A stretch of DNA of 64,000 bases from Trochalopteron elliotii (GCA_024734555.1 JANPWX010000037.1:1-64000), one strand, 5' to 3'. Shown: positions 47,131 through 62,420, numbered from the stretch's first letter. Notes: generated by a model not told the origin, from the letters alone. Numbers and translations: made by a program.

Positions 47131-50100
47131 TAATGTACATAGGCACGGCACTTCAACCAAATTGTACATTTGGAAACATTTCTAAACATTTGTATGCAAT
47201 TTCACAGACAGTCTTGTTTTAAATATCCTCTGGGCCATGAGGGAAATCTATTGTGACTGTGAATAAACACCTCAGAGGTCATATAACGTCAAAAACTTCT
47301 CCCTCCAGGCTAAAACAAGCCATCACAACCAGATTACTGTGGCCAAATCTGCACAGGATTCACTCCTCAAGCAGGCTTGTTCCTGAAAATGCTGTTACTA
47401 GTCAGGAAAAAGAACTATTTTAAGATTTTCACAGCTCTATGAAAAGCTCCAAACTGAACCTGAGATTGTGAGTTACCTTCCTCTTGTTCTTGCCACTTCA
47501 GAACTCCCTACTTTTCCTGGCAGTACGTGGCAAGATTAGACACAACTAGGCATTTAACTGACATATTTGATGGTTTAAACCTCTTTTTACACCTCTGCTC
47601 CAAATAAATACAATTATATCCAATAAATGAAACCAGCTTCTTCTCAAAAGCCACCCCCAGTAATATATCTCACAGGCTGGTCACCAGTTGCTGTATGCTG
47701 AACATTACATCTGCTCATGGTCTGAGGAGAAATAAATTACAGCTTTTGTGCTGGATTTATCAGGGCAAAAAGTTCACACTGGAGGTGGCTGCTTGGGATG
47801 ACAGGGACAGGGCAAAGGTGACTCAAACCAATATCAGCCAAAATATATTTACCCCAAAACAAGCCAATCCCAAATTGCCTGGTATCAACTCAACTGCTGC
47901 CTGTACCAGGTGAGTGGGTGCCAGCTCTGGGTACAGCCAAGGAGAGGTCAGTGCTGCAGCACTCCTGCCATTTACAGCAATAAAATGGACTTTGTGCAGG
48001 CATTTTCTCTGTGATCTCTTAATGCTACCAGAAATACCTGTAAGCCCCCTGACTTCTCTCTTTCTGATAGTGCTTTAAGTTGATAACACCTGCTAGACCA
48101 ACACAAACAGCATGAAAAGTACTTCTATTGAACTGGGCCTTACCAAAGAGCCACAATCTTTTGCTATCATCCCCTTACCCTGTCCTCTCTTATTTCAAAC
48201 ACTCAGAATATATGGGATAGAATTCTGAAAACCTGGTCCTAATCACTCTGATGACACTGTGTTTGAAGTGCCCTGTCAGTGCTGTTTTGTAAAGCACCCT
48301 TTGCAATCACTGTGATTAAAAACAAAAGCAGTTGGTAGCACAGCAGATGCCCCAGTCCATTATGAACCACTGAATAAACCATCACTGCCCTGAGCACTGC
48401 CCTGCTCTAAAGTAAAGTGAGATTAAAGCTGATTGTTTCTTAGCTGGCCCAGCACACTGAGAGCTTGGGTGGGTCTCATCAGTGCTGTGGGGGCCTGGTG
48501 GGAATCAATTTTTCCTTTCACACCCCACTCTCAGTATTGCAAGTGATGCTGTGTGAAACCAGAGCAGTGGATCTGCAGCCAAGCAGGTGGGAGCCCATCA
48601 GGGAAGGAGGCTCTGATAGATCCCCTTTAGCCATTTTCAACCCCAGTTTGACAGCAGGGTGAGGTCTCAGAGATAACCACACTGCTACAAGTGTCCTGAA
48701 AACAAGCATCTGTGTATGTAAGAGGAGGCAGCTGGAGGAAAGGAGGGGATAAAGGAATCCAGAATAAAAATCTTCTGGATTCTGTAGGTACAATTCAATT
48801 ACCTTAACAGAGGTGTCTGTTGATGTTGGAGGGTATCTGAGATACCTGCACCAGACCTACAGGAGGTCTGTGTCCTCCCAAAGCTCCAGCCAGGGCACCC
48901 CAGTGTGTTGCAGGAAGAGACAGACTGGCCAAATTTAGGGGACTGAATTTCTCACCAAGGATGGCAGCTGCCTCCAGCCTCAGACACCAAACCCTCAGGG
49001 TCTAATGGGGCATCTAAGCCTTGTTTCAATCAGAAATTCACCTTGTGGACATCAGAGGCTGACCAAGCACAGGTGACCATGCCAGGGCCACCTGCATGTG
49101 CCAGTATGTCTCGTGCCAACTGATCCCTCCCTCCATACCCAAGTCATCCTCAGGCAATTGCCCAGAGGAACACACTGGACAGATATGGGAGATCTGTATC
49201 CAGCTGGAGGCCAGGGTGGACACCTTGTAGTACCGCCAGGCAAAACTGAGTCAAGCCCTGGAACTCTGCAGAATAGTGGTAGCTCAGACATCTCCATACA
49301 TGAATATCTCCATGTATGCATAGGAATTTCGTTATCTGAAGCTGAATTTCATCCTGTACTTCATTAACTCTGCTGTTCACAAAAGGTTTGAAACGCCTTG
49401 TTTCACTTTTCTGTATTCATTTCAGACATCAAGCTACATATATACATCAGATATGTTTGTCTAGATACACCTGCAGGTACATGCAATAGGTGGTATCATC
49501 CTTAATGTTGTTATTTACCATGGATTATTAAAGCAATCTCATTTACTTCCCAGAAATGCAGCTGACACTTTGCACAAAGAGCTATTTGCACTTCATGCTT
49601 TTAGCCAAAAATAAATCTCAAATATCATTCCCTGCTTCCTTTATGAGCAGGTAACCTCAGAGTTGCATTGCTGGGCATTCAAACAGAATGAACTGCTGAA
49701 TAAGCACTTTATGTTTACTTATTCCCACATTTCACTGTACAGTGCATTTTCCAGAAAAATATATGCCTAACCCATGACACACCACATCTCCTGTAAAAGG
49801 TTACTAATAATACCCAGTCCTCCTGGCTGCTAACACAGTGCTTTCAGTTTGAGTAAAAGCAAACTAAAGGTTACCTCAGTTTTCAAAAGCAATGGCAGAT
49901 TTGTGCGTCCGTATGGATCCCCTTAAAAAGAAATCTGCTTTCCAGTGACACTGAGCAGCCAGATTGAGAAAGCAGGTCGCTTTTTTGGTCTTTGAGGTTG
50001 GGAATCAAATGACAGATGCACTCAAAGAACCCCAAATTCTTTTAGTATAATTGTGTTAAGCTTTTAGCCTAATGACAGTCCAGCATGCTTTCGCTGACCT

Positions 50101-50362
50101 CCTTGCTTTTAATGCCTTTTCCAAAGCTCAGGACTCTGGTTGTGCCAGTATAAGGTGCAAAGGATCAGATTAATCCAGCCTTATGACAGGTGCCTCCCTG
50201 AGGTGCTTAAACTGGAGTTTTCCCAGGATGTCTGTAGACAGTGGAGACAGTCTGGCATCCCAGGGGATGTTGAGGAGTCAAGCAGTGCCCACCAAAGACT
50301 AAGCAAGCTTGAATTTTGTGTCTCAGAGCTGGATTAAAGGTAGATGCAGGTCAAATAAGGCA

Positions 50363-50470
50363 CACAGAATCACAGGGTATCTCAAGCTGGAAGGACCCAT
50401 AGAATCATCAAGTCCAGCTCCCTGCAGGACTATCTAAAACAAAATCATATGACTAACAACACTGTCCATT
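50363..50470 (-). mobile_element. CR1 LINE, 3' fragment
   Basis: CACAGAATCACAGGGTATCT, CAAGCTGGAAGGACCCATAG and AATCATCAAGTCCAGCTCCC are a reverse-complemented CR1 3' end. The interior decays quickly and the right boundary is approximate. Confidence 0.87.
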
Positions 50471-51437
50471 GTCACACCCAGCAGGGGCCCAGGCAGCCCA
50501 TCTTGGTGACAGTCACACTCCAGGACAGAGGTGACCAGCCTTTTACAACCAGATAGCCTTCCCCAGGGTAGAGGGGAGCTCAGGGTGTTCCAGCCCCACC
50601 CTGAGCAGCAGCACACAGGTAACAAGCCAGGCACTGTGCACAGCGCTGCACCAATTTTGTGCTGGCAGCAAGTGAAAAGCACAGAGACCTGGAACTGTGA
50701 GGCTGATTCCAAGCTCCCCATCCATGGGGAGTAAACTGGAAACATCCATGGAGAGGCTGCTGGAAGGACCCATCCTCCCCAAAAAGCTCTGGGGCAGGGC
50801 CTGCTGGTGGAGGCTGGTAGAGACACAAATGCTGCTGTGGTAGGCTGCAGTCTGAAAAATCTCAGCTCCATCCTCTCCTTTTGTGTCAACACAGGGCAAA
50901 ATCAGACAATTTCAATTCAGATGGCACCTTCTCATCAAATCTTGTTTGAAGATATATCTGCAAGCACTGCTGCTGAAGTTAGAATACTTTTGGAACAAAA
51001 GCATGAGACTACTTCTTCCTTTCCCTTCCATCCTTTTATTTACCTTGATTTGGCAAAAGTGGAGCAATATAGATCTTTATGTATTTAACCTTCCATCTGT
51101 CGTTCAGTCAGACAGTGTACAGGCCTTCTGAGCTCCTGTGAATTGACTTAGCCCTGCATTCACTGCCCTGGACCCTCACTGGTGTCACCCAGAAGGAAGG
51201 GAGGGGATTTGAGACCTTGCTTCCCTGTGGAAGAGAAATCTCCCAGGAGACAGCCAAACAATAGGCTCCAGAGTGGAAAATACCCCCATCAGTGAAGTCT
51301 ACCATGGAAAAAGCAAGCCATTAATCCAAATTGTAACCCTGTGGCAGCTCATTGTCCCTGCTGTCACTCAGCTGCACAGGAAAGGCCAGACAGTGCATGT
51401 GAAGTATCTGCCAGCATCGTCAGCTACTCATTTAATA

Positions 51438-51487
51438 CTTTTTATTGTGGCTAAAACAGGGTCTTTTTATTGTGGATAAAACAGGGC
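51438..51487. repeat. Two tandem 25-bp units
   Basis: The unit CTTTTTATTGTGG(C/A)TAAAACAGGG(T/C) is repeated head to tail at 51438 and 51463, with one internal and one terminal mismatch. Confidence 0.92.
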
Positions 51488-54400
51488 CCATACACCTGCA
51501 GTGCCTGGTAGATACAGATCAGCAAGAAGCTCTTCAGGCACTCTCTGATCAGTGAAAGTATCTGATTTTCTTCCTTCCTGTTCATGGATGGCAGTGGACA
51601 TCTGCACTGTTCTTTGGCAAGCACAGATGGGAAAGATGCAGTTTGTTCTTTGGAGACCTTCTAGCAAGCCTAACAAAATAGGTACCAATTATATTTTGTT
51701 TACTGTAGCAAAATCCACTAAGTTGCAAAGAAAAACTGCTCAGAAAGAGGTTTTCATTGCACTGAGTAAGTGTTAGATCTAAGTTTAAGAATGAGATCTG
51801 CAGTAATAGGTCAGTAATGTAGTCAGTCTCTCTGGAGGATTATTTCTCTCCTTGGAAGTGTATTTTCCAATCCTTTGTACGTTTTCATCCTAGGGCAAAG
51901 TCTACTAAGAGAGAGTATTCCTGCAAAAAGCAATTTACATGATCAGTTATTTTCTATATTCCCTTTCCTATTCTTTCAGCTATTTGTGCTTGGATAAGAA
52001 GCTTATATCCTCCCAGCCCAGTTTCTCTTTATCCTGCAGTCAATCTCATAATCCCATTCTTCTGATATCTTAGTTCCTCGCTGTCAAAATGATCATGATA
52101 CCACAAGATTGGCAAGAGGTCCCTGTGGCCTGGGGCAAGTGAGGGAGAGCACAGGTTGGAGCATCATCAATCTCCTTCATTCCCCTTGCCCAAACCCAGC
52201 TAAGAAAGCACATGGAAATGGGGATATGAATTTGCTGCCTTGCAGCCACAATTTCCCAAGTGGAAAGTGTTTGAACCCACAAGCAGGACAGCAGCTGCAG
52301 ATGGGAGGGTTGTGGGACACTGTAGTACCACTGTAATACCAATTCTTCCAACAGGAATTTTTTTTTCTCATCAAATCTGTATTAATCTCTTAGGTGAAAT
52401 AACTGGTTTGTCTGTTTAAATATAAGAAAACGAATTTTAGTAAGAACTACACAGCAAATACAGTCTATTTCCTAAGCAAAATCTCTGAACTACTTCATGG
52501 TGTTAATGAGAGCGGATGTTGTCCTTAGGAAAGAAAAAATGCAAGTAATATGGTAAGAATAATTATTTCATATGCAAAAAGTGGCTGTAATTTCAGCAGT
52601 TTCATGTGAATGATTTCTATTTATGCAGAAAAAGGGGAGAACAAGGATTAATTTTACCTCTGGCCTATGAAAAATAAGGAGGGAGGCTGATACAGCTTCA
52701 GCCATCTTCAGGCAGACTCTAGAAATGAGGTGATTTGAGGGTGTTCCCCCTAGCCTGAATGTTTTTGTGTTTTTATTTACCATAAAGCTGGGGATTTTAC
52801 TGACCATTCTCCTCTTCAGGTATTGAACTTTATGTTTCCCTGCAGTTTTGGTGTCTCTGGTGCAGCTGTTTCCCTCTGAGCAGTGCAGGGCAGAGAAGAG
52901 ATGCTGGATGGCAGCTGTGCTCACCTGTGTTTGCTGGGGTTGGGAATGATCACCCAATTTCTCACTTCAGAGCTTAAAGGGGTGTCTGTAATTAATGGGG
53001 CAGATTCCTCAGCCCTGTTTTCATCACTTTACAGAGGAGGGACCAACCTCTAGCCTCTGCCTCTCCTCATCCCCAGGTGCTGCTGCACCCCACAAGCTGG
53101 AAGAGTGAGATGCCTTGTTCTTGTCACTTGAAACACAGTCCTGGAATCATAAATCTGAGGCATTCCAAGAACCTGACACTTCTTACCACAGCCTGGTTGT
53201 TGCCTCATGTTGCCAAGACTTTTTTGTTTGTTACCCACCTACGTGCACATAACTGTGCAGACAAATTGTACCACTCCACATCTGGTCAAGAACAACTGAA
53301 CTTAGATTTCTTTTGTAGCTGATGACTTTCAGCGATTTTTTTTTTTCTAAGTATGTCCCTTAAAAGTATTAGAAGATGAGTCTTTGGAAACCAAGTGTTT
53401 TCTAATCTGAAATTCTAAATCTCCAAATGTTATATGTGAGCAGGGAGAGAGGATGAGTGGAGTCAGATAAATTCTTTCCACTATTGGAGCCATGACATAA
53501 AAACAAACATGTTCCTGCAGGTTTTTCATCAGATATCAAAACAACATTAATTCACCAGAGTAGCAAGGGCTCCATGAGAGCTGCTGTGGACTTCTCAAAC
53601 CACTGTCTAGACAGACAAAACGTGCTGTGAGACAAGTCCAGTTGAAAACTTGTCCCAGCAAAACCAGCTGTGTTCGTGATGTTACAGGCCTGATGTACCC
53701 CAAAAACATTAGGGAAACTATGGAAAGTTTATTGTTTGCAAACCAAGAGACAACTACCCTTCTGCCAAGTCAACAAAAGTGTCTGGCTGTCCTGCTGAGG
53801 AGGATGTCAGGACAATCAGAGAGCAAGACAGACTGCACAGTCTGGGAGTGACTGAACACACTGGAGAGTCTTTGCTACTGCTGCTCCCTGCAAGGAGAGA
53901 TGATCAGTGAGAAACATCTGCATTACCCCTGGAATATTTTCTCTGGGTGCATGCAAATAATAGCTGCTCTACCAATCATTACACAATGACTAGACACAAG
54001 AAAAAACCCTCTAATTTTGGATGTTTAAGCTCTGCAGTTTTTACCTGAAGACCACACCAAGCCTAACCCTAGGGAGGCTCCCTGGAGGACACTTCCCAGT
54101 CCAGGCAGAGTGGGATCCCTGCAGTCATCCTTTCACAATTCAGGTCCTACAACTCCACAGAGAGGGGGACACCCAGTCATGACCAAGGACTGTGCTAAGT
54201 TTTGCCCTCAGTCACCTCAAGGCCATCATGTCCCTTGGGCAGTGAGGAGTGGACATCAAGAGGAAGAGGTAATTCTCATTCACACATGGCAGAAAACACC
54301 TGGGGAGAGGTAAGCCACAGAGAACGAAAAGGATTAAAAAACCCCACATGGAAACAGAGTAAAATGAAAAGAAAGCCAGTGACAACAGATACATACAGTA

Positions 54401-56634
54401 AGTAATGGCTCCCTCTGGCCAATATATTACACCAATAAAATATCAGCATGAGGGTAGGCCCAGAGACTTGAAAATTAAATCAGAGTCAAGAAATAATTAA
54501 TATTATCTTTTTCCTTTTTTTTCTTTTTTTAATTTCAGGGAGACCATGATTTCCTTTAAAAATCTTACTTTCTATTTCATTTCCCAGGTTTAATATTATA
54601 ATTTGGGTTCCACCACAAAAATCACACTTTCCTATTAAGTGAAATGTGAAAAGGATACCTCTACAGTGAATTTGGGAGGTGTAAGGAGGTTCTGATTTTG
54701 TGCATTTTGCAAGTGCAGATTCCTGGGAGGGCAGAACAAAGTGACGGAGCTGCCTGCCAGCCAGGAGGCCTTCTTTCAGAAAAGCTCCAAAATAGATTTC
54801 TACCAGTAATTTTGCACAGTATGAAATCTCCTGCCTTCACAGCACATGGCTGGGCTTGTGCCTTTCACAGACCTCTGCTGGAGAAGCCCCACAACTCAGG
54901 AGTGGGACAAACTCCCACATTTCATTACAGAAACAGAAGGATTTAGCAGCACTGGTTCCAGTTACATCGCCAAAATGAAAGCCATGCTCTGCAAGGGGGG
55001 AGGTGCTGACACACCCACCTCACTGCTGTCCTAAAAAGTGACCCATTTCATCTGCCAGCACCTGCTCCTGGGTCCCACAGTGTCCTCAGTGGTCAGCCAG
55101 AACTGACCACAGTGCTCTCCATGGTCAATCAGTCAGAGATCCTTGAGTCTCTGGCTCAGCTGTGGCTAATTCTGCACATTTCTAATTTATTCCTAAATTC
55201 CCAGGGAGATATCCATGGGAATGAAGGGAAGGAGGTGGATGTCCTTATTGTACAGGACAAAGCTGGCTCTGAGCTGTGCTTTTCAGAGAAAACTTACTAG
55301 AAACAGAAGAAAAGCACTCCAAGGAGGATTGGCTACCAGCATCCTTCAATCCAAATATGTGCTCCACCACATGATCAAAGCAAACTCTTCTTTCCAGGCA
55401 AGACAACCTCATCTCTGACTTCCTTCTTATGCCAGAAAATACAAAGGCATTTTGCTGATGTGGAAATTTGAGAATTGTTTTATTTATTCATTGTATCTTG
55501 GGTGTCTGGCAGAAATCTTAGCAACTGGGGTTACTAAAAACTTTTAGTTCAAGATGGGTAAGCAAAGGAGAAATTTGATGGGAAATCTACTTTGTCCTTA
55601 AGAACATTCCTATGGGTTTATTCTCACTGCCAGTCTGCTAGAGAGAAAACAGGAACTGAGAGCCAGGGAGCTTGGCCATTTTATGATATAAAAATTGCAT
55701 CTCAGTAGTAAACAAAGACCAGCCAGGGCATGTTCCCCATCCCTGAGGGCAAGCAGCTGATTTCTCTTCCCCCAGGCAGGATGGTTTTGTGGCTGCTCTC
55801 CCCAGTCAGGGCTGTTCCTGAATGCCCAGGCACCAGCTGGGATGGGTGGCCAGGGAATGGGCTAAACCAAGACAGGAGAGGGATGCTCATGATTTTTGTT
55901 TTCATGCCTCAGTTTCTAGAAGAAGCCCCTGTGTGTGCTTTTGAACAGAGATTCTCCAGCAGCCACTTTGCACTTGTTGAATCTCCCAGAAATGGGATGG
56001 AACAACATCCAAATGTGGGCGACAAGAACTGCAGGAGGGGAGAAGGGACATGGAAGTCCTCCTGGAAAAAACACCTGTACAAAAGAGTTTGTAACACAGG
56101 GAGCAAGAGAGTGGTCTCAGTTGTGCAATTTAAATGAATGAGTCTGTGTGAGGGGGGGCCAGAAAGAGAAGGGAACTTGTGGTGGGGAGGAGGCTTAAAG
56201 AGAAGAAAAAGGGCATAAACTGCAAGTAGAGCTCCTTGAAAACCTTCCATCCCCAAAGATTTTGAAACTTTCCATGAAAATTCAGCATGGAAAACATCAA
56301 GTATATTTCGATCCAAATGCTAAGGTCACTTGGCATGTAACTTTTCCATGAGAAAATATGAGTATCACCTACAGATAGCAAATCTTGGTCAAAACATAAA
56401 ACCCCTTTTGTACTGAATTAATTACAGGAATTTCAAATTCTGGCTTCAGGACAGTGTCTTGCAACTTGCTTGAGTATTGGGAAGGGTGAAGTCAAGATAC
56501 ACAGTGAGATGCAGCTCGGAGAAGATGGAAAGCAGAAATCCAAAGCAATGTGGAAACAGGAGGAGGTTTGCTGTAAGAGTGTGACTAGGAAGATTACAGA
56601 AGATGTGAGGCAATGTGAAAAAGGGAATTATAAT

Positions 56635-57052
56635 CACCTCTCCTGTGGAGATAGGCTGAGAGAGTTAAGGGACTTCAGCCTGGAGAAGAGAAGGGGCTGG
56701 GAAGACCTTAGAGCACCTTCCAGTGCCTAAAGGGGCTCCAAGAGAGCTGGAGAGGGACTTTGGACACGGGCATGTAGTGGTAGGACAAGAGATAATGGCT
56801 TTAAACTGAAAAAGGAGAGATTTAGATTAGATATAAGAAAGAAATTTTACACTGTGAGAGTGGTGAGGCACTGGAAGAGATTTCCCAGAGAAGTTGTGAC
56901 TGTTCCATCCCTGGAAGAATTTGAGGTCAGGTTGGAATGGCCTTGGAGCAACCTGGGATAGTGGAAGGTGTCCCTGCCCATGGTGGGAGGGTTGGAACGA
57001 GATGATCTTTAAGGTTCCTTCCAACATAAACCACTCTTTGATTCTAGGACAA
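56635..57052 (+). mobile_element. CR1 LINE, 3' fragment of about 420 bp
   Basis: The longest CR1 copy in the window. It reads from ATCACCTCTCCTGTGGAGAT and TTCAGCCTGGAGAAGAGAAG, through GGACAAGAGATAATGGCTTT and AGAAAGAAATTTTACACTGT, to GATGATCTTTAAGGTTCCTT and TTTGATTCTAGGACAATG. It is 5'-truncated, antisense to the gene, and encodes no intact reverse transcriptase. Confidence 0.95.
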
Positions 57053-60000
57053 TGAAGGCCAGAACTGACCAAAATTGAAGAAAATACATTTTAGGTAGAA
57101 GATAATGAAAGGAATGGCAGATTTGGTTCATATTCAATTAGAACTAATTTAAGCAAGATTCCAGCTAAGGATGACCCAAACAAAACAGGGGAAAAAAATT
57201 AACACATGAATCTGCAGTCAAGCAAATAGAACAAAAGGGACTTAAATAACAGCAAAGAAATAAAAATTGTAAGAGAGATGAAAAATCAATAGGTTTGACT
57301 CTCCTTTCCTTTGTATTGTTTGTGGTAATATAAAATTGATGGAGTAGATATGTATCTGTTGGAGATTCTCCTCAGTTAGTGTGGGTCAGTGGGTATATTG
57401 AATTTTGAGAAGTTTAACACACTAAGACACAGACAAGTGGAACTTCAGAAAGATGAAGAAATGTGAAATAGTAGCAGGAGATCAAAGGCAAGACCCCTTT
57501 GACTCCAGGAATTTCTTACTGTTCAATAAAACCCCAAAAGGCAGGAAATTGGAATCTGATCCTGTGTATTACATTTATTTTCCAAATGCATTATTCAGCA
57601 TTTTTCCTTGGGAAGCTACAGACCATGTTGCCACATATGTGCTGGGTGGAGAAATCCAGATATGAATGTGCACTGTACATGGAAAAGATAAATTCCAGTG
57701 TCTCTTAAATATCATACACCTGCTAAGAAGGTTAAGTCTGACATGAGTCACTGGTTGTTTCACATATTCTTTTTAACAAAGTATTTCTAGAGGCAACTGT
57801 TAGAATGAACAGCTCACTGCTTAGTTTTGGTGAAGAAAAATAATATTTGTAATAGTTTTTGTTTTTTATTTTAAACAAAAGTATAAGATGTTCAGGAGTA
57901 GTGAATAATGTATTAATTTTGTACCACCTGGTCTATTTTAGCATTAAAATCTTGCCTTTCCTTCAGTACATGTTAGGAATAATTCTGTTGTCATTACCCT
58001 TTCAATGACATCCAGACAACTTGCACTGTGACATTAATAAAAAGAGACACATTTAGTTGTACCTACCTTTGCACACTCTTGCCCAATTAAATTTGACTCA
58101 GTGCCTTCTAGATTTTTAATAACTACCCAGCTACTAGCAAGAACTTAACCACTGACAAACCCCTACTTACACTACAAATCAAGGACTCATGTAGTACAAA
58201 AAATGGGCAGGTTTACCCTACTGATGCCTAATACATCAACAGGGCTGCAGTTTTACAAATAGTAACTTAGGTCCCCTTCAAACCCCTGGAATACAACCAA
58301 ATCTCAGCAAAGAATACACTAGAATCTTCACAAATAAAATATGTATGAGCACATAAAACATACATATGGTGTATTTTATTAAAAATATTTAATCTTGTCA
58401 GTAGTTCATAAAATGGAGTCAATGCTTAAACAATATTTTTAGGGAAATATCTTGGATTTGGAAACACAATTAGAACAAAAGGCACGAGGATGGTTTCCAA
58501 GGAGTTGGGCCAACTGAATTAATGTATTACCATTCTTCTTCCTTCATATTTCCAAGACACCTCACACCCATAAAGGTTAATGGAAGATAGTTTTGTGTTC
58601 CCTTATATACATGCCTATGGAAGAGCACTAGCATTGTTAACAGATTTAATTTCTCTCTGCTATATTCCAGTGACTCATTTATAGATCAAGAAGCAATATT
58701 TATAATTCTACCAATAAAAATCTGCACCAAATGCCAAAATCTGTCACAGTCCACTAATGAATCTGCTTTGGATTACTGCTTTGGGAATTCCTTATGTCAC
58801 AAAGAAATTTTAAAAAAAAGCCTTAGCCCACTTTTTGTTTTCAATCTCTGCTGAGCTGCATCAGAAGCAAAAGCTCCCTCCTCTTCTGTATGCCAACTTC
58901 TACTGGGATTTGAGCTAGCTGTATTTTCAAATATCTACCTTTTTGTGGATGAATATTGCAGGGAAAAAAATCAGCAGATTTTGGTGTATATTTGACACAA
59001 ACATCTTATAATACTTTGAAAACACACTTGTACCCTAACAAAGATGCAAGCTCAGATTTAGTCACCAAGTGCCAAGACTCAACTCTTCAGAGTAGGATAC
59101 AGACTCTCATTAACCTGAAGTGACAGAAAGAAGCACATTACTTTTTAGAAGTAGATTTTGAAAGTAGTCACCCCTCCCATCTATTTTCAGGTGCATTCCC
59201 TCACGTATCTAGGGTGAAGCAGCCCTAAACCCCCAGATTTGAATAGACTCCACTCAATCTACCACCGAATGGCATTTTTGAAACCCAGCAGTCTTTGATG
59301 GCTCATCATAAATACAGTGAGGTTAATTTCCCCAGACTTTTTAGCACCAGCATCTGGTGTTACACATGGGGGCAGGATATATCTACCCAATAAAATAAAT
59401 TATAGTTATTTATGTGGGTACTGATAAATCATACAGCTTTTAAAGCCTGGAGTGTCAGGCAAAAGCTTTGTGTTTAAAGGAACCCACAAGAGGATGGAGG
59501 CTTTCCATCTCTACTAGGAACCATCAGAGGCAACTGGACTGATTGATGGTTGGTGTCAGGATTCATTTTTTTAAGCATCAGACGATGCCATCTGTTTCTG
59601 GTGGACATTTCTTTAACCCTGAGGATGTTCAAATACTTAAGCAGATAAAGCCAGATGTTTGCCCAAAAACATCAACTACCTGAGTGCTCTGCTTTCCAGG
59701 CAGAAAGAAAGGATGGATAATGGGGAATACAAGTAGCTAAAATTGCTTTGGGACACACAAGAGTGTTCAGGTAGCTGGCATGGAAATTATGAAGGAAGCA
59801 GCTGGGAAATGTGCTGGGGTTTAGCTGCCTCCCTCTGAGGTTTGAGCTCTCCAGTATCACACCAAATGTTCCTGCTGCCAGCCATAAGAACGAAGGAGTA
59901 GAAGCAAGAAGGACGGTGACATGCTGACAGCTGTTCTGACACCACATTCTTTGTGTCCCCAGCTGAGCTTATCCATGGATTCTTGGCTGGATCCATGAAT

Positions 60001-62420
60001 CCTGCAGAGCCACATGTGACTCGGGAAGAGAAACTCGCCTCCCTTACAGCAGCGTCCAGGCTGACGAGACAGACTCCAATGACACTTCCACTTCTCACTA
60101 ATGATCCCTTGGGCTCCCTGGCTTCTTCTCTTCTTCTGGACCCTCAAACTCTCCAGCCCTTGTTGCCAGTATTTCCCAGCCCTCATTATGGCTCCTGCAG
60201 CTCTGATCAATCCTCCTCCTCCCCGGTGTCCCACATGCCCTTGGCTCTGCAGATTTTGTCTGTCCTGACGATGACTGTTCCTGACGTGCCTATTCCTCCT
60301 GCCTGTTTATCTGCTGGCCCTCTCAGCTGATGTAACCAAAACACAAATGTGTATTTCCAGAATGTTGGGAGCTGCTGAAAGAGCACATAAGGTGAACAGC
60401 AGCATCCAGGACATGAGCTTTGGGGTGCAGAGAGAGGGGAGGGAAGGGAATGTTCATGTAAGGCTTGGGACAACCTGAACTCTCTTCAAATCTCCTTTGG
60501 CTTCCCTGCTCCTTGCAAAAAGCTGTTTTTCCAGAGGTTTCACATAATTGCATCTTATCCTTTCTTCCTTTCATTGTGCAAGAAGTGGAACCGATGGACC
60601 CCAAGGAGAGCATGTGCTTACAGGTAGAAATACAACATATAAAGCTTGAGGACACTGTAGACCTCTACTGTGGTTTGAAAATTAAAAATTCAAACCTTAA
60701 ATGTTGTAATTTGGGCTGTCATACCCTCTTCGCAAACCTGCTTTAATTTCCAGCAAGCACATCTAACCTAGTTAGATTTGCAATTAGAAGGTACACAATA
60801 TTTTAAAATTCCACTTCATTTAAATTAATTATTAGATGCAATACAAATACTACATTTTCCTCCAAGGAGATTAACCTTTATTCACACAGTGGATGTCTTC
60901 AGTGGTCCCCATGAGTAAGTCATGTTTGTTATTAAATGCAAAAATAATTACTAGATTCGGGGCAGCAAGTCTTGCTGGAACCCTTGAGTTAAGCATTTCT
61001 CTAGGGACAGACAGTAAAAACCACAAAAATGGGCCTTTGATATTCCAGATTTGTACATCGTTTGAAAAGAAAATAAGGAGATAGCTGGAAAGCTGGTATC
61101 ATATGCCATCAGAATTCCATTTTCATTCACTTATTGACAAAGATAATTTGAATTAAAGAGGCCTTGTACTTTTTGGGGTAAAACAACCCTTCATCACCCT
61201 TTAGAAAGTTTTATACAACTTGAAATTCTCTGATTTAATGTTTCCTGTCTTTTAAAATCATTGGAGTTTTGATGTATCTTCCCTCAGTGACAGCCCTGTC
61301 ATGTCAGGCAGAAATACAATTCTCCATCTGAAGACCACCTTTGACCATCCTAATACGGTTTGGTTGTCTGAGCTCCTGAAATGTAAAATTGTAATCCACT
61401 TTTACCCAGGCCTCTAAGATGCTATTTTGTTATTACTTCTTGTTTTACCACAAGGGATAATGATAGTTTTCTGTACCCATTTCATTTAAACAAAGAGAAA
61501 ATCTGACATTACCATAAGCCTCTTTCAAGCCCAGTTGTGATCTGATGAGAAATTTGCAGTGATGGAGAAGCACCAGCATTGAGGGAGACAGGACTTTATG
61601 GATATTCCTACACTAATAAATTAAATGTGCTCTGGGATATTTTATGGCACTGAGGGCAAATGCAAAAGATCATCTCCATCCACATTATTAAACTTCTTCC
61701 TACTCTGCACTGACCACAATATTCCAGCTGGGATAGACCTGTGCAGCTCCCAAACAGCCAGCCAGCTGATGGATTCCCACAGGGTGGGCTACCAGTTCTC
61801 CTTCACAGGTGGCCACACAGACTCACTCTTATGTTCCTCAACTAGAGATCATGGTGCTCAATTAGTGACACTCAGTAATTAATTCTAGAAAACGGTTTAT
61901 ACAGAAGCAAAGCCCCCATGCTGAAGACCATGCAATCCAAATATCAGCCCTGTCTCACACATTTACACACTGCACATTCCAGCTGCCTCTTCTGTGGTTT
62001 GATCTGTTTTTTTGACTCCAATCATTGAACTAAAGGCAACTTTAGCAAACAAACAAAAAAAATGTACTAGACAGACACATGGGAACCAGTGACACCTCAT
62101 ATTGCTTAGGGAAGTGATGCAGAGCAGGGAATTGCTGTGAATTTCTTCTCATAGATTAAGCTTCACATAAAGCTGTAGTCATTTCTCTTCCACACCCAGA
62201 CAATCCTCCCAGTCCCAAATCTCTCTCTTGCACATCTGTCAGGCCAGGATCCGTGCTAAATGACCCTTCATCTTTCTTGCCTTTCTCCTCCTTCCAGGTC
62301 ATTATTTCCATCCAGGTTGCATTTGTGGTGCCCAGGACAATGTTCTCATGGTCAGGAGGGACACTCTTGTAAAAGAACAGGATGAAGTGGAGGCACTAAG
62401 AAGTTCTGCATTGCTCCAAT

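Noticed and set aside
52985..53055. Possible third MIR fragment
   Set aside because: Only one short phrase resembles the MIR core and the similarity does not extend.
59857..60330. Overlapping open frames of 125 codons on both strands
   Set aside because: Both frames are open at once and the products are Ser/Leu/Pro-rich with no motif, as expected for chance frames in GC-moderate intron.
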